This document shows, piece by piece, positions 19,766 through 29,341 of a stretch of 64,000 bases of DNA. This DNA comes from Marinifilum flexuosum (GTDB lineage Bacteria > Bacteroidota > Bacteroidia > Bacteroidales > Marinifilaceae), in assembly GCF_003610555.1 (NCBI RefSeq), contig NZ_RAPQ01000008.1:1-64000 (forward strand). The letters are read 5' to 3'. A model generated the notes under the pieces. That model was not told the DNA's origin, ran no database searches, and was given only the letters and a program-made list of their open reading frames with translations. A program made the position numbers and the translations under genes. Each line of letters starts with the position of its first letter. Position 1 is the stretch's first letter.

Positions 19766-22700
19766 ATGGACAATATAAAAGATAATGCTTCTGCCGAACA
19801 AGTTCAGCGGGAGTTTAAACCCACATTTGGTGCGTTAAAGAATAAAAACTCCATTTTTATTCTGACTTTCATTCTGATTGCTTTTGGATGGTTCTCGTAC
19901 CAAAGTATGCCAAGAGAGTATTTCCCTGAAGTTGTGATACCCAATATCATGATTTCAACTCCCTATCCGGGAAACTCTCCTATCGATATTGAAAATCTGG
20001 TAACCAGACCTATCGAGAAGGAATTAAAATCATTAAAGGGAGTTAAGAAATTAAGCTCGGCTTCCTACGAAGACATGAGTTTAATTGTGGTAGAGTTTAA
20101 TACTGATATTCCGGTAAAACAAGCTCTCCAAGACACAAAAGACAAGGTTGACAAATCATTAAGTGAATTGCCTGATGATTTGGATACAGATCCAATTGTT
20201 GAAGATGTGGATTTTGCAGATTTTCCAATCCTAAATGTAAACCTTTCGGGTGATTTTGGCTTGGAAGATTTAAAAGAGTATGCAGAAGAGTTACAAGATA
20301 AATTTGAAGCGCTTCCTGAAGTTTCAGAGGCAGATATCAAAGGTATCGACGAAAGAGAAATTAAAATTAATGCCGATTTGCACAAAATGGAAGCAAACGG
20401 TGTTACTTTCCACGATATCGAATTGGCCATAGGAGATGAAAACGTAACGGTTAGTGCTGGTACATTAATTACTGATAATACAAGAAGAAGTATACGTACA
20501 AGTGCCGACTATACCAGCATGAAACAAATAGAAAACACAATTGTTAAAGTTTCTAATGGTAGAGTAGTTTATCTGAAAGATGTTGCTGAAGTTGAAGATG
20601 GTTATGAAGAACTTTCTTCCATTTCGAGACTAAATAACCAACCTGTAGTTTCTTTATCGATTACTAAAAAGTCTGGTGAAAACTTATTGGCTGCAACCGA
20701 TGCCATTTACAAAATTATTGGCGAGGAAAAAGAAAATGGTTCACTTCCGAGGGGATTAATCGTAACCGTAACCGATGATACCTCTGAAGATGTTCGTGGT
20801 CAGGTTGCCGATTTGGAGAACTCTATCATTATGGGGATGCTGCTGGTAATAATCGTTCTTTATCTTTTCATGGGATTAAGAAATGCATTGTTCTCGGGTT
20901 TGGCAATTCCAATGTCAATGTTAATTTCCTTCATCATCCTAAACCAAATTGGTTACACGGTAAATCAAATGGTATTGTTCTCTTTGATTTTGGCATTGGG
21001 TATGCTTGTTGATAATGCCATTGTGGTAGTCGAAAATGTATACCGACTACACGAAGAAGGTTTATCGAAATTGGAAGCAACCAAAAAAGGTGTGAGTGAA
21101 ATTGCTGGTCCTATTATTTCATCAACGGCAACCACTTTGGCAGCATTCTTCCCATTGCTTTTATGGGGTGGAATCATGGGTGAGTTTATGAAATACCTTC
21201 CAATTACATTGATTATTGTATTGGCCTCTTCATTGTTTGTTGCATTGATACTTAATCCAGTATTTACAGCAACTTTCGTAAAGATTGATGATGTGAACAA
21301 AAAAATGAATAAAAAGAAATTCATTCTTATTGGAAGTTCATTTCTTGTTGTATCTCTGCCTTTCTATATCATGAAGATATTTGGTGTATTGGAAAGCTTC
21401 CTAATTGCCAATCTCTTAATGCTTATTGGTATTATAGTCCTTTTCAACCTGCTTGCTTTAAAGCCATTTGCCCGCTGGTTTCAAACCAAATTACTTGTAA
21501 TGCTTGAAAATAGATACGAAAAGACCTTACGATTTGCATTAAAAGGAATCAAACCACTTTTGTTCTTTGTAGGTACATTTATTCTGATGATCGCTTCTAT
21601 TGCTTTCTATTTTAGCACGAAACCTTTATTTGTTTTCTTCCCGGATAATGATCCAAAATCTATTTATATAACTATGGAATTACCATTGGGAACAGATATT
21701 CACAAAACAAATGAGCTTACCAAACGTGTTGAGGTAATTGTGAATAAAACCATGGAACCATATGAGGATATTATCCGATCAAAATCAACCAATGTTGGTT
21801 CTGGTAAAGGTGGAATGTTTGAATCAAGTCGTGCAGCCAACAAATCATTAACAACAATTTCATTTGTTGAATTTAAAGATCGTGCTGGCATTAGCACTTC
21901 TGAAGTTATGAAAGAACTGACTGCAAATTTTGAAGGTTTTGTGGGTGCTAAAATTTTCGTTGAAAAAGATGATCAGGGACCTCCTGTTGGTTACCCAATA
22001 AATATTGAGGTTTCAGGAGATGACTTTGAAAATTTATTAATTCAGGCAAATCGCGTTAAACACTTGATTGATGATGATAGAATTCCAGGTGTTGAAGAGT
22101 TGAAGTTAGATTTAGATCAGGGTAAACCTGAAATGCTAATTAATATAGACCGAGATAAAGTTCGTCGTTTTGGTTTGTCAACAAATCAAGTTGCTCGGGC
22201 ATTGCGTAATTCTCTTTACGGATTAGAGGTTTCTAAATTTAAAGATGGTGAAGATGAATATGATATAATGCTTCGATTAAATGACAAATACCGATATGAT
22301 GTACCTTCATTAATGAATCAAAAAATTAGTGTAATGAGTCCTATCAGTAATAAAATGGTTCAGGTTCCTATTTCGGCCATAGCAGATTACTCTTACGGAT
22401 CAACCTACGAAAGAATTAATCGGATTGAAAATACGCGTGTTGTTACCATTTACTCGAACGTAAAAGAAGGATTTAATGCTAATATCATTAATACAAGAGT
22501 AAGAGAATTGTTGGCTGATTTCGAAATGCCAAAAGGTTATTCTTATAAACTTACCGGAGAACAAGAAGAGCAAGAGGAAACTCAGGCATTCCTAACCCAG
22601 GCATTAATGATTGCTTTGGCCTTAATTACTTTAATTTTGGTTTCTCAGTTCAATTCTGCCATTAAGCCACTTATTATCATGATTACAGTACTATTTAGTA

Positions 22701-23203
22701 CAATTGGTGTTTTCTTAGGATTGGGTATTTTCCAAATGCCATTTGTTATTTTGATGACAGGAATTGGTATCATTTCACTTGCGGGAATCGTTGTTAACAA
22801 TGGTATTGTTCTGGTGGATTATATTGATTTACTAAGAAAGAGAAAGATTCTGGAATCCGATATGGCCGATAGAAAATATCTAAGTTCAGCCGAAGAGGTT
22901 GATTGTATTGCTCAAGCGGGTAAAACTCGTTTACGTCCAGTATTACTAACAGCCATTACTACTGTACTTGGTTTATTTCCACTTGCCGTTGGTATGAACT
23001 TCGATTTTTTCTCTCTATTGAGTGAATTCAATCCACATCTTTCATTTGGTAGTGATAGTACTGCCTTTTGGGGGCCAATGTCGTGGACGGTTATATTTGG
23101 ATTAACCGTTGCAACTTTCCTAACGCTGATAATTGCACCTGTGATGTTTAGACTTTCTACACAAATTGAGCATCGCTTTTATAATTTTTTCTCAAAGAAA
23201 TAA
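19766..23203 (+). CDS. RND-family efflux transporter permease
   Basis: Inner-membrane proton-driven pump, 1145 residues, with one N-terminal and two groups of membrane helices around two large periplasmic loops. Visible RND features are PREYFPEVVIPNIMISTPYPG, the helix-4 region LGMLVDNAIVVVENVYR with its paired Asp/Asn-type residues, ISSTATTLAAFFPLLL, and in the second half GIISLAGIVVNNGIVLVDYID and TRLRPVLLTAITTVLGL. It is slightly longer than AcrB-type pumps. Substrate is unknown. Last gene of the operon, followed by a terminator. Confidence 0.94.
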   Translation: MDNIKDNASAEQVQREFKPTFGALKNKNSIFILTFILIAFGWFSYQSMPREYFPEVVIPNIMISTPYPGNSPIDIENLVTRPIEKELKSLKGVKKLSSASYEDMSLIVVEFNTDIPVKQALQDTKDKVDKSLSELPDDLDTDPIVEDVDFADFPILNVNLSGDFGLEDLKEYAEELQDKFEALPEVSEADIKGIDEREIKINADLHKMEANGVTFHDIELAIGDENVTVSAGTLITDNTRRSIRTSADYTSMKQIENTIVKVSNGRVVYLKDVAEVEDGYEELSSISRLNNQPVVSLSITKKSGENLLAATDAIYKIIGEEKENGSLPRGLIVTVTDDTSEDVRGQVADLENSIIMGMLLVIIVLYLFMGLRNALFSGLAIPMSMLISFIILNQIGYTVNQMVLFSLILALGMLVDNAIVVVENVYRLHEEGLSKLEATKKGVSEIAGPIISSTATTLAAFFPLLLWGGIMGEFMKYLPITLIIVLASSLFVALILNPVFTATFVKIDDVNKKMNKKKFILIGSSFLVVSLPFYIMKIFGVLESFLIANLLMLIGIIVLFNLLALKPFARWFQTKLLVMLENRYEKTLRFALKGIKPLLFFVGTFILMIASIAFYFSTKPLFVFFPDNDPKSIYITMELPLGTDIHKTNELTKRVEVIVNKTMEPYEDIIRSKSTNVGSGKGGMFESSRAANKSLTTISFVEFKDRAGISTSEVMKELTANFEGFVGAKIFVEKDDQGPPVGYPINIEVSGDDFENLLIQANRVKHLIDDDRIPGVEELKLDLDQGKPEMLINIDRDKVRRFGLSTNQVARALRNSLYGLEVSKFKDGEDEYDIMLRLNDKYRYDVPSLMNQKISVMSPISNKMVQVPISAIADYSYGSTYERINRIENTRVVTIYSNVKEGFNANIINTRVRELLADFEMPKGYSYKLTGEQEEQEETQAFLTQALMIALALITLILVSQFNSAIKPLIIMITVLFSTIGVFLGLGIFQMPFVILMTGIGIISLAGIVVNNGIVLVDYIDLLRKRKILESDMADRKYLSSAEEVDCIAQAGKTRLRPVLLTAITTVLGLFPLAVGMNFDFFSLLSEFNPHLSFGSDSTAFWGPMSWTVIFGLTVATFLTLIIAPVMFRLSTQIEHRFYNFFSKK

Positions 23204-23222
23204 ACATATACAACAATAATAG

Positions 23223-23250
23223 AAAAGCCGACAATTAGTCGGCTTTTTTA
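23223..23250 (+). terminator. Terminator of the efflux operon
   Basis: AAAAGCCGAC, a 5-nt loop and GTCGGCTTTT followed by Ts make a strong intrinsic terminator 20 bp after the RND stop. Confidence 0.9.
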
Positions 23251-23252
23251 TT

Positions 23253-23585
23253 ATCCTAATGATCATGGTGTTTCTAAATGTATTTCATGTAAACAATATA
23301 TGTTTGTTGAAAAAATATTTGTTTTATTTCATCTGCATTTACTATCTTCATGTATCTTAAATTATAATTGATAACATACTGATTTAGCTAATTTTATCCA
23401 ATTATTTATTAAAAATTAAAATGATTTTTTCATCATTAAATATGACTTGTTTATCCACAAAAATCGATGGTAAATAAAATGAACCAAACTGATTTTGGGC
23501 AAAAACATAATAATTCGTAAATTTTTAAAAATGAGTTTGTTATTTCCAATCAACCAAATTAATCATATTCACTAAACCTTTAAAC
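23253..23585. other. AT-rich intergenic region with one perfect DnaA-box sequence
   Basis: No gene is seen. TTATCCACA, the exact DnaA-box consensus, occurs once at 23451-23459. A single copy is not evidence for an origin. Confidence 0.35.
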
Positions 23586-24179
23586 ATGGAAATCATCTCG
23601 GTAATACTGCAAATCTTAATCTTAGCTGCCCTTGCTTTCATCATTTCCTTTTTAATTCAAGAAAAAAGAAATGCTGCTGCAAATTCAACTATTGAAGAAG
23701 CTGAATCAGAAGTGAAAGAATCAACCACAAACTCACTTCCTGCTTCTGATGAGAAGAGAGAAGAGTTTCTTCGAATCAATGCTTTTTTTATGAAGATTTT
23801 ATGCGAAAAAAAGAGCAAGAGTAACTTTAAAAGGCTTCAGAAAGAATTTTTGGAGCTTGGAACGAGACTGTACTATTTAGCTTCGGAACTAACCATTCGG
23901 AAGTTTTTAGAATTTAAATCTCTAAGTTCTTTTGTTGAAGGAACAGTGCACGAACACAAGATTGCTTTGCTATGGTTTGCCGAGTTTAATGTTTTGCTCC
24001 GAAAAGATTTGGGATTGGAAACCTCTCCGGAACAGATAAAGGATTATCTAAACATCATTCTTACCTACTGGGACGAAGATGAATTGGAAAAACAAGAGTT
24101 GGATGATTTAAAAGATCAACTGGCTGATTCCATAGACAATTACTTTAGTGTGTTCAATGTAGGAACATCCTTAAACTAA
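23586..24179 (+). CDS. Membrane-anchored protein of unknown function
   Basis: This 197-residue protein has one N-terminal membrane helix (about 4-24, VILQILILAALAFIISFLI), a short Glu/Ser/Thr linker, and a cytoplasm-facing, highly helical and charged domain (about 58-197) ending in an acidic stretch (DEDELEKQELDDLKDQL). I do not recognise the family. It is monocistronic, with an AT-rich leader and a terminator directly after the stop codon. Confidence 0.75.
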   Translation: MEIISVILQILILAALAFIISFLIQEKRNAAANSTIEEAESEVKESTTNSLPASDEKREEFLRINAFFMKILCEKKSKSNFKRLQKEFLELGTRLYYLASELTIRKFLEFKSLSSFVEGTVHEHKIALLWFAEFNVLLRKDLGLETSPEQIKDYLNIILTYWDEDELEKQELDDLKDQLADSIDNYFSVFNVGTSLN

Positions 24180-24205
24180 AAAAAGTGCCTTTCGGCACTT
24201 TTTTT
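24180..24205 (+). terminator. Strong intrinsic terminator
   Basis: AAAAGTGCC-TTTC-GGCACTTTT followed by a T run, directly after the stop at 24179. It also faces the end of the minus-strand gene at 24214. Confidence 0.9.
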
Positions 24206-24213
24206 TATTGTAT

Positions 24214-25623
24214 TTATTTTCTTTGATAACATCTTATCCAGTCAATCTCCATTTCTGCATTCAAATCATTTCTTGCTTCTTTTACTGCAAGACTAAAATT
24301 CAGATACATTGGATCTTGAGGAATTCCTGTTGTTTGAGTTTTTACAGGAACATCATTTATTTTCCACACCAATTCGTTTGCACTCCAATCAAGTGTATAA
24401 ATAAAATATCCTTTATTCAAATCAATTCCCTTCACTTTGAATTCACTCTTCTGAGGAGAATTTTCACTTCCCCAAAAATTGGCATTCATAATTTTTCCTC
24501 CATTAAAGGTCTTAAAAATGTCAATATGTGGTAAGCTTTTGTCTGCAACCATCCAGAATGAATTCTGAACCTGACTAGGGTTTTTCACTTTAATCTTAGC
24601 TTCGAATCTTCCGAACTTTTGACGGAAAGAGTTACCCGTATTAATAATAGCTGAAGTATAGTCGAATTTTTTAGGAACAAATCCTAAATTAGGATTCCAA
24701 ACCAATCCTTCTTTGGTTTCTTTTTTTGCCAATAGGAAAGCAGACGATCCTGAAATATTAACATTTTCACCATCAGTAAATGTATGCAAGTCCGAATCTA
24801 ATGAATATCCTTTATCCATTAATTTGTCTCCCCAATAATAACGGGTAATCCACTTATTGGAATCTAAATTTCCAGCATCGAATTCTTCCGAGAAAGTTAA
24901 TTCCCATTTCTTAATTTCTTCAAATGGATTTTTAGCTTTTAACTTGAAATGCTTTACAAATTTCTCTGATGATTTTAAGTTATTGTACTCTTGGAGTTTC
25001 TTATAATCCTCTGTTTTTTCGAATCGTTTTTTGTCCAAAAGAAATGCTTTCTCTTCTTTAAAATCTTCCGAACTTATTCTTTCCTCAAGCTGATAATATT
25101 TCTGCAAATCAGATGATTTATCCACCTCATTGTAGATTTTTAATGCTTTGGACCTTTTAAACTTAAAATACTCTTTTAATCTAGCTGAGCTTTTTAGTCT
25201 TTTGTATTCCGAAATTTCTTCAGCATTTTCCTTTTTATTCAGTTTTGATGATTTCATAAGCGCTTCCAATTCCTTAAAACGCGCCAAATCTTTTGATTCT
25301 GCAACCAAATTAAAAGTAGATAATTCCGAAGAATCTTTTAATCGAAAATAAGTTTTAAACTTTTTTGATCGCTGATACTTTTTAAAAGCTCTCTCATCCT
25401 GATACAGCTCACTCCTTTTAAAGGATTTGCTTTCTATCATTTTCTTATTTCTCTTGAATTCATCAGATAATACCAATAATTCAAGTTCATTAAACTGCTT
25501 TAATTCATCCGATTTTGAGAACTGTTCAAATTCTTCAAAATCACTTCTAAGCTCATCTCTTTTTTTCTCGATAGCAACAGTATTTGATGCCTTACGAAGT
25601 TTTGATGCTAAAAAAAAGCCCAT
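24214..25623 (-). CDS. GH16-fold protein with lost catalytic glutamates and N-terminal helical repeats
   Basis: The 469-residue protein has two parts. Residues 20-240 are a very Lys/Glu/Ser/Phe-rich helical region with about three degenerate 60-residue repeats (recurring SDEL-x-F-x-ELE, LKSS and YFKLK-type steps). Residues 245-469 are a glycoside-hydrolase-16 jelly roll (WELTFSEEFDAGNLDSNKW, FGRFEAKIKV, FSLAVKEARND, MEIDWIRCYQRK). The GH16 active-site signature E-[IL]-D-[IL]-x-E reads H366-I-D368-I-F-K371: both catalytic glutamates are replaced. There is no signal peptide. It is therefore more likely a carbohydrate-binding or structural relative than a glycanase. Confidence 0.82.
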   Translation of the reverse strand: MGFFLASKLRKASNTVAIEKKRDELRSDFEEFEQFSKSDELKQFNELELLVLSDEFKRNKKMIESKSFKRSELYQDERAFKKYQRSKKFKTYFRLKDSSELSTFNLVAESKDLARFKELEALMKSSKLNKKENAEEISEYKRLKSSARLKEYFKFKRSKALKIYNEVDKSSDLQKYYQLEERISSEDFKEEKAFLLDKKRFEKTEDYKKLQEYNNLKSSEKFVKHFKLKAKNPFEEIKKWELTFSEEFDAGNLDSNKWITRYYWGDKLMDKGYSLDSDLHTFTDGENVNISGSSAFLLAKKETKEGLVWNPNLGFVPKKFDYTSAIINTGNSFRQKFGRFEAKIKVKNPSQVQNSFWMVADKSLPHIDIFKTFNGGKIMNANFWGSENSPQKSEFKVKGIDLNKGYFIYTLDWSANELVWKINDVPVKTQTTGIPQDPMYLNFSLAVKEARNDLNAEMEIDWIRCYQRK

Positions 25624-25722
25624 ATTTTTTTAATTCTTTAGGATAAAAACGAATGCCAATTTAAATAATATCGGTAAATAATCATAATCCGAATTAGTGT
25701 GAATAGAAGAATACCTTGTTTT

Positions 25723-26547
25723 TTACTGCTTTACAAAGTTGTAGGTAATTGTTCCAATTTGAGTTTGTGGACTTGTATTGCTCACATTGAATCTTGATCG
25801 ATTGGTTGCATCCAAAGCAGCCTCAAACAAACAATCGTCTTGAACACTGCATTGATCTTTTACTATTTTAGATTCAACAACTCTTCCACTACGGCTAACA
25901 CCGATTTTTACAACAATTTTACCTTCGCCCTCGCACTTAAAAACCGGAATGGGTAAATAAATCTTATGACGTCCCTCAAGACTATAATAAACACTACTTG
26001 GACCACTATACTCTATACTTTGTAGTGAATCCAAAACACGTTGTTTTTCTCTCTCTTCGGCTATGCTTAAACTATCTTTTTTAAATTCATTTAAACCATC
26101 ATCGCCGCCCGACGTATCATCTGACCCATATTCATCCAAATTCTTCTTAATCTCATCAATCATATCCTCCACCTTTTGTTTAGGATCGGAATTTGATTTT
26201 TTAACGTCTTGGTTTACGGCAATTGATCGTAGAAGTTTGTCTACACTTTCGTTTATTTCAGAATTTTTTTCTTCGATCTCTTTTTTAATCTCTTCTTCTT
26301 TCTCTTCCAGAATTTGTTCAGCTATTTCTTGTGGTATATCAATCAAAATTTCAGCTTCAAGAAACTCTCTCTTAGTGTGAAGTTTAAAGGAAAACAGAAG
26401 TATTAAAAGAATCATGTGAAAGGCTAAAGTCCCCATCACACCATATTTATTTCTCTTTAAGAATCCCTGAAATTCAGATATCACATAAGGAACAAATTCT
26501 TTGATTTGCTCAACTAACATTTTACCTATTTCGGAGAATGACTTCAT
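25723..26547 (-). CDS. TonB-like energy-transducing protein
   Basis: The 274-residue protein has a cytoplasmic N-terminus, a single membrane helix (about 37-55, VMGTLAFHMILLILLF), a long charged periplasmic linker rich in Glu/Lys/Asp (60-170), and a C-terminal TonB-like domain (about 195-274, KIVVKIGVSRSGRVVESKIVKDQC). The C-terminal layout resembles TonB C-terminal domains of this phylum but is divergent. No ExbB/ExbD genes are adjacent. Confidence 0.75.
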   Translation of the reverse strand: MKSFSEIGKMLVEQIKEFVPYVISEFQGFLKRNKYGVMGTLAFHMILLILLFSFKLHTKREFLEAEILIDIPQEIAEQILEEKEEEIKKEIEEKNSEINESVDKLLRSIAVNQDVKKSNSDPKQKVEDMIDEIKKNLDEYGSDDTSGGDDGLNEFKKDSLSIAEEREKQRVLDSLQSIEYSGPSSVYYSLEGRHKIYLPIPVFKCEGEGKIVVKIGVSRSGRVVESKIVKDQCSVQDDCLFEAALDATNRSRFNVSNTSPQTQIGTITYNFVKQ

Positions 26548-26650
26548 ACTTTTAACTCAAAATTCTTAATGGTTCTGCAATATTAACGAATCTTATTCAA
26601 AATTATTAAGAATTATATCTGGTATCAAGTAGAATTAAACAGGAATGAAC

Positions 26651-26683
26651 AAAAAAAAGCCGCCTAATAAAATTAAGCGACTT
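26651..26683 (-). terminator. Terminator after the YwqK-like gene
   Basis: On the minus strand AAGTCGCTTAA pairs with TTAGGCGGCTT (two G-U pairs), followed by eight Ts. Confidence 0.75.
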
Positions 26684-26711
26684 TCTAAAGAACTTTTATT
26701 ATCTGAATTTA

Positions 26712-27179
26712 CTAAAACTTCCGTTCTTTAATTAAATTGCCTTCAGCATTCCAGATGGACCATGTTCCGACTTTCTTTCCTTCGTAATACTCCATTTCAT
26801 AGCGTTTTACGCCATTGTCGTCCCAAATGTACCACTTGCCGTGCTTTTTATTCTTTTTGTAGTTTGCTTCGGCAATTTTAACTGATTTATCATTCCAGGT
26901 AATCCAGATTCCATCCATTAAACCTTTTACGTAGGATCTGACTTCCTGAATTTTTTCGTTTTCGAAGTAAAGAGTAATTTTTCCATTTCTCTTTCCTTCT
27001 TCAATATTCATTTCGATTCTTTTTACACCACTCTCATAAAACTCTGTATATGTCCCGGTGTATAAATCTCCTTTTGTAGTGTAGTACAATCCCTCTATCT
27101 CTTCAATACTTTGAGAAAAAGAGAGATTCGCAATCAAGCAAAATAGTACGCCTAAGATTACTCCAAGTCTTTTTATCAT
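26712..27179 (-). CDS. Exported MORN/YwqK-repeat protein
   Basis: A protein of 155 residues with a signal peptide (ending NLSFSQ) and about four repeats of the type G-x-x-Y-x-N-G-x-x-x-x-E: ESGVKRIEMNIEEGKRNGKI, then KGLMDGIWITW, KKNKKHGKWYIWDDNG and EGKKVGTWSIWNAEGNLIKERKF. Such proteins are often labelled YwqK-family antitoxins, but the signal peptide and absence of a toxin gene argue against that role here. It lies 10 bp downstream of the 27190-27561 gene, so they are cotranscribed. Confidence 0.8.
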   Translation of the reverse strand: MIKRLGVILGVLFCLIANLSFSQSIEEIEGLYYTTKGDLYTGTYTEFYESGVKRIEMNIEEGKRNGKITLYFENEKIQEVRSYVKGLMDGIWITWNDKSVKIAEANYKKNKKHGKWYIWDDNGVKRYEMEYYEGKKVGTWSIWNAEGNLIKERKF

Positions 27180-27189
27180 TTACTCTTAA

Positions 27190-27561
27190 TTAGTCCTTTT
27201 TAAGTACAAGGCGGATAACATTGTTTTTACCGCTTACGTTTACTTCTTTCATTTTATTATCTGTATATGAAATGTAGCTCGACAAAACATTATATTTTCC
27301 AGGAACTACATTATCAATTTTAAAGTTACCGTCAAAATCGGTGTACACAGTTTCTTTCGATCCTTCAAAACGGATAGCTACTCCAACCAATGCTTCACCA
27401 GTTTCGTTATCCAAAACTATACCTGAAAGACTAGTTATTTCAATCGCTGCCAATTCTACTGCTTCTATTTCTTTGTCACCATTAGGTGTAACTACGTTGA
27501 TTGCCTGACTTTCTAGTCCAACAACAAGTAATGCGATAAAAAGGAAAACAAGTTTTTTCAT
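27190..27561 (-). CDS. Exported carboxypeptidase-regulatory-like (CarboxypepD_reg) domain protein
   Basis: The 123-residue protein has a signal peptide and a single beta-sandwich domain (about 45-120) with SGIVLDNETGEALVGVAIRFEGS and TDFDGNFKIDNVVPGKYNVLSSYISY, the transthyretin-like repeat common at the N-terminus of TonB-dependent receptors. Here it stands alone. The function is unknown; it is probably periplasmic. First gene of a two-gene operon with the YwqK-like gene. Confidence 0.82.
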   Translation of the reverse strand: MKKLVFLFIALLVVGLESQAINVVTPNGDKEIEAVELAAIEITSLSGIVLDNETGEALVGVAIRFEGSKETVYTDFDGNFKIDNVVPGKYNVLSSYISYTDNKMKEVNVSGKNNVIRLVLKKD

Positions 27562-27798
27562 TGTTTCTAATTTTTTGTTTTAGTGATAAATCCTCTAATT
27601 ATTATTTAAATTTCTTTCTCAATAATGAACTTAATTTGTTTATCTTTAATTGAAATCGAATTTGATTTTTGATTCAATGATTAATTCACATTGAATAACA
27701 CTACAAAAATAAACTGGCATTTTTTAGTCTTGATTATAAGAAGCTTATCAAAACCTTAAGTGTTAGTTAACTTTTTATTGAGATAATATTACAAAAGG

Positions 27799-28509
27799 AT
27801 GATTTCTCAGTTAAATCGCAGGATATCTGGAGTATGGGATGATTTTATCAATCTGTTTTATCCCAATATTTGTCAGTCGTGTGGTAATGTTTTATTTAAA
27901 AATGAGCATGCCATTTGTAGTCGTTGCTTGTATCAAATTCCTAAAACGAATTTTCACCTACAGAAAAATAATCCTGTTTCAATTCTTTTCTGGGGAAGAG
28001 TAAAAATAGAATATGCAAGCTCTTACTTTACATTTGCCAAAGGAAGCAAGTTTCAAAAACTAATTCACAAACTGAAATATCATCACAGAACTGATATTGG
28101 TATTGAACTTGGAAAACAGCTTGCCCACCAATTAAAAGGTTCAAAGTTTTTTGATGACGTTGATCTGATTGTACCAGTTCCATTACATCCAAAAAAACAG
28201 AAAATTCGTGGATACAATCAAGCAGAGGTAATTGCCAATGGAATGAATGAAATTATGAAACTAGAAGTAAATGGTACGAACCTTTACCGTTCAGTTCATA
28301 CCCAATCGCAAACCAGAAAATCCAAATTGGAGCGTTGGGAAAATGTTGATAATATATTTAAGCTTCATGAAACCACCCTGTTTGAGTACAAACATATTTT
28401 ATTGATTGATGATGTAGTAACAACTGGTTCAACCCTGGAAGCCTGTGCACATGCAATTTTAGAAGCAAAAGGTAGCAAGGTAAGTATTGCTACCCTGGCA
28501 TATGCTTAA
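27799..28509 (+). CDS. ComF-family phosphoribosyltransferase-like protein
   Basis: This 236-residue protein has an N-terminal zinc finger (C-Q-S-C and C-S-R-C pairs at about 25-47) and a C-terminal type I phosphoribosyltransferase fold with VPVPLHPKKQKIRGYNQAE and the PRPP loop ILLIDDVVTTGSTLEAC. In competent bacteria ComF acts with the DNA-uptake machinery; in Bacteroidota the role is less well known. It stands as a single gene between divergent and convergent neighbours. Confidence 0.9.
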   Translation: MISQLNRRISGVWDDFINLFYPNICQSCGNVLFKNEHAICSRCLYQIPKTNFHLQKNNPVSILFWGRVKIEYASSYFTFAKGSKFQKLIHKLKYHHRTDIGIELGKQLAHQLKGSKFFDDVDLIVPVPLHPKKQKIRGYNQAEVIANGMNEIMKLEVNGTNLYRSVHTQSQTRKSKLERWENVDNIFKLHETTLFEYKHILLIDDVVTTGSTLEACAHAILEAKGSKVSIATLAYA

Positions 28510-28609
28510 TACCGATTATCATTGAAATAACCATTTAATGCACTTTGTTTCTAAATGATTTGAATTTATATCAGCATTAATTCTTGATCTAAGGAATAGC
28601 TTAAATGGA

Positions 28610-29317
28610 TTAATTTGCTGCGTCAACAAATTTATAACCAACTCCTTTTACCGTTTGAATGTAATCATCACCAATTTTCTCACGAAGTTTTCTAATGTGA
28701 ACATCAATTGTTCTATCTCCAACAATAATTTTTTCGCCCCAAATTGATGAATAAATTTCATCTCTAGTGAAAACCTTTTGTGGACGAGATACCAACAAAA
28801 TCAACAATTCAAATTCTTTACGTGGTAATGAGAATTCTTTTCCATTCTGGATAATTAAATATCTCTCACGATCGATAGAAATATTTCCAATCGTAATTAA
28901 TCCATTACTTGCATTTCCTCCTTCATCGGAAACTCTTCCCGATCTTTTTAGTAATGCTTTTACTCGGCTGATAAAAACTTTTGGCTTTATTGGTTTGTTA
29001 ATATAGTCATCAGCTCCAGCTTCGAATCCTGCAATTTGAGAATAATCTTCTCCTCTTGCTGTTAGGAAAGAAATCAATACATCGGAAAACTCTGGAAGCG
29101 ACCTTATTTTTTCACATGTTTCTATTCCATCCATTTCTGGCATCATCACATCCAAAATAATTAAATGTGGATGCAGTTTTTTTGCTTTTTCAATTGCCTC
29201 TCTACCATCTCCGGCAGTTGATACTTGAAATCCTTCTTTTTTAAGATTATAACTTAAGAATTCCAGAATATCCGACTCATCGTCTACCAATAAAATTTTG
29301 TAGTTACTACTTTCCAT
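28610..29317 (-). CDS. phoB: OmpR/PhoB-type response regulator
   Basis: The 235-residue regulator has an N-terminal receiver (about 5-120; LVDDESDILEFL, phospho-Asp in LIILDVMMPEMDG, Lys in INKPIKP) and a C-terminal winged helix (about 135-232; SLPRKEFELLILLVSRPQKVFTRDEIYSSIWG, VGDRTIDVHIRKLREKIG). It is the second gene of an operon with the histidine kinase at 29342 (24 bp apart), matching the PhoR-PhoB pattern. Assignment to phosphate sensing is inferred from family resemblance and from Pho-box-like repeats upstream. Confidence 0.88.
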   Translation of the reverse strand: MESSNYKILLVDDESDILEFLSYNLKKEGFQVSTAGDGREAIEKAKKLHPHLIILDVMMPEMDGIETCEKIRSLPEFSDVLISFLTARGEDYSQIAGFEAGADDYINKPIKPKVFISRVKALLKRSGRVSDEGGNASNGLITIGNISIDRERYLIIQNGKEFSLPRKEFELLILLVSRPQKVFTRDEIYSSIWGEKIIVGDRTIDVHIRKLREKIGDDYIQTVKGVGYKFVDAAN

Positions 29318-29341
29318 TCGGTATTGGTTGTTTAGTTCTTA

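Noticed and set aside
17274-23203. TolC/MFP/RND operon as exporter of the Gly-Gly peptides
   Set aside because: RND pumps do not remove Gly-Gly leaders, the operon has its own TetR regulator and is over 25 kb away. The C39 exporter at 63623 fits better.
23451-23459. Perfect DnaA box as an origin
   Set aside because: A single copy without neighbouring boxes is expected by chance in AT-rich DNA.
26712-27179. Antitoxin of a toxin-antitoxin pair (common label for YwqK-like proteins)
   Set aside because: The product has a signal peptide and no toxin gene is adjacent.
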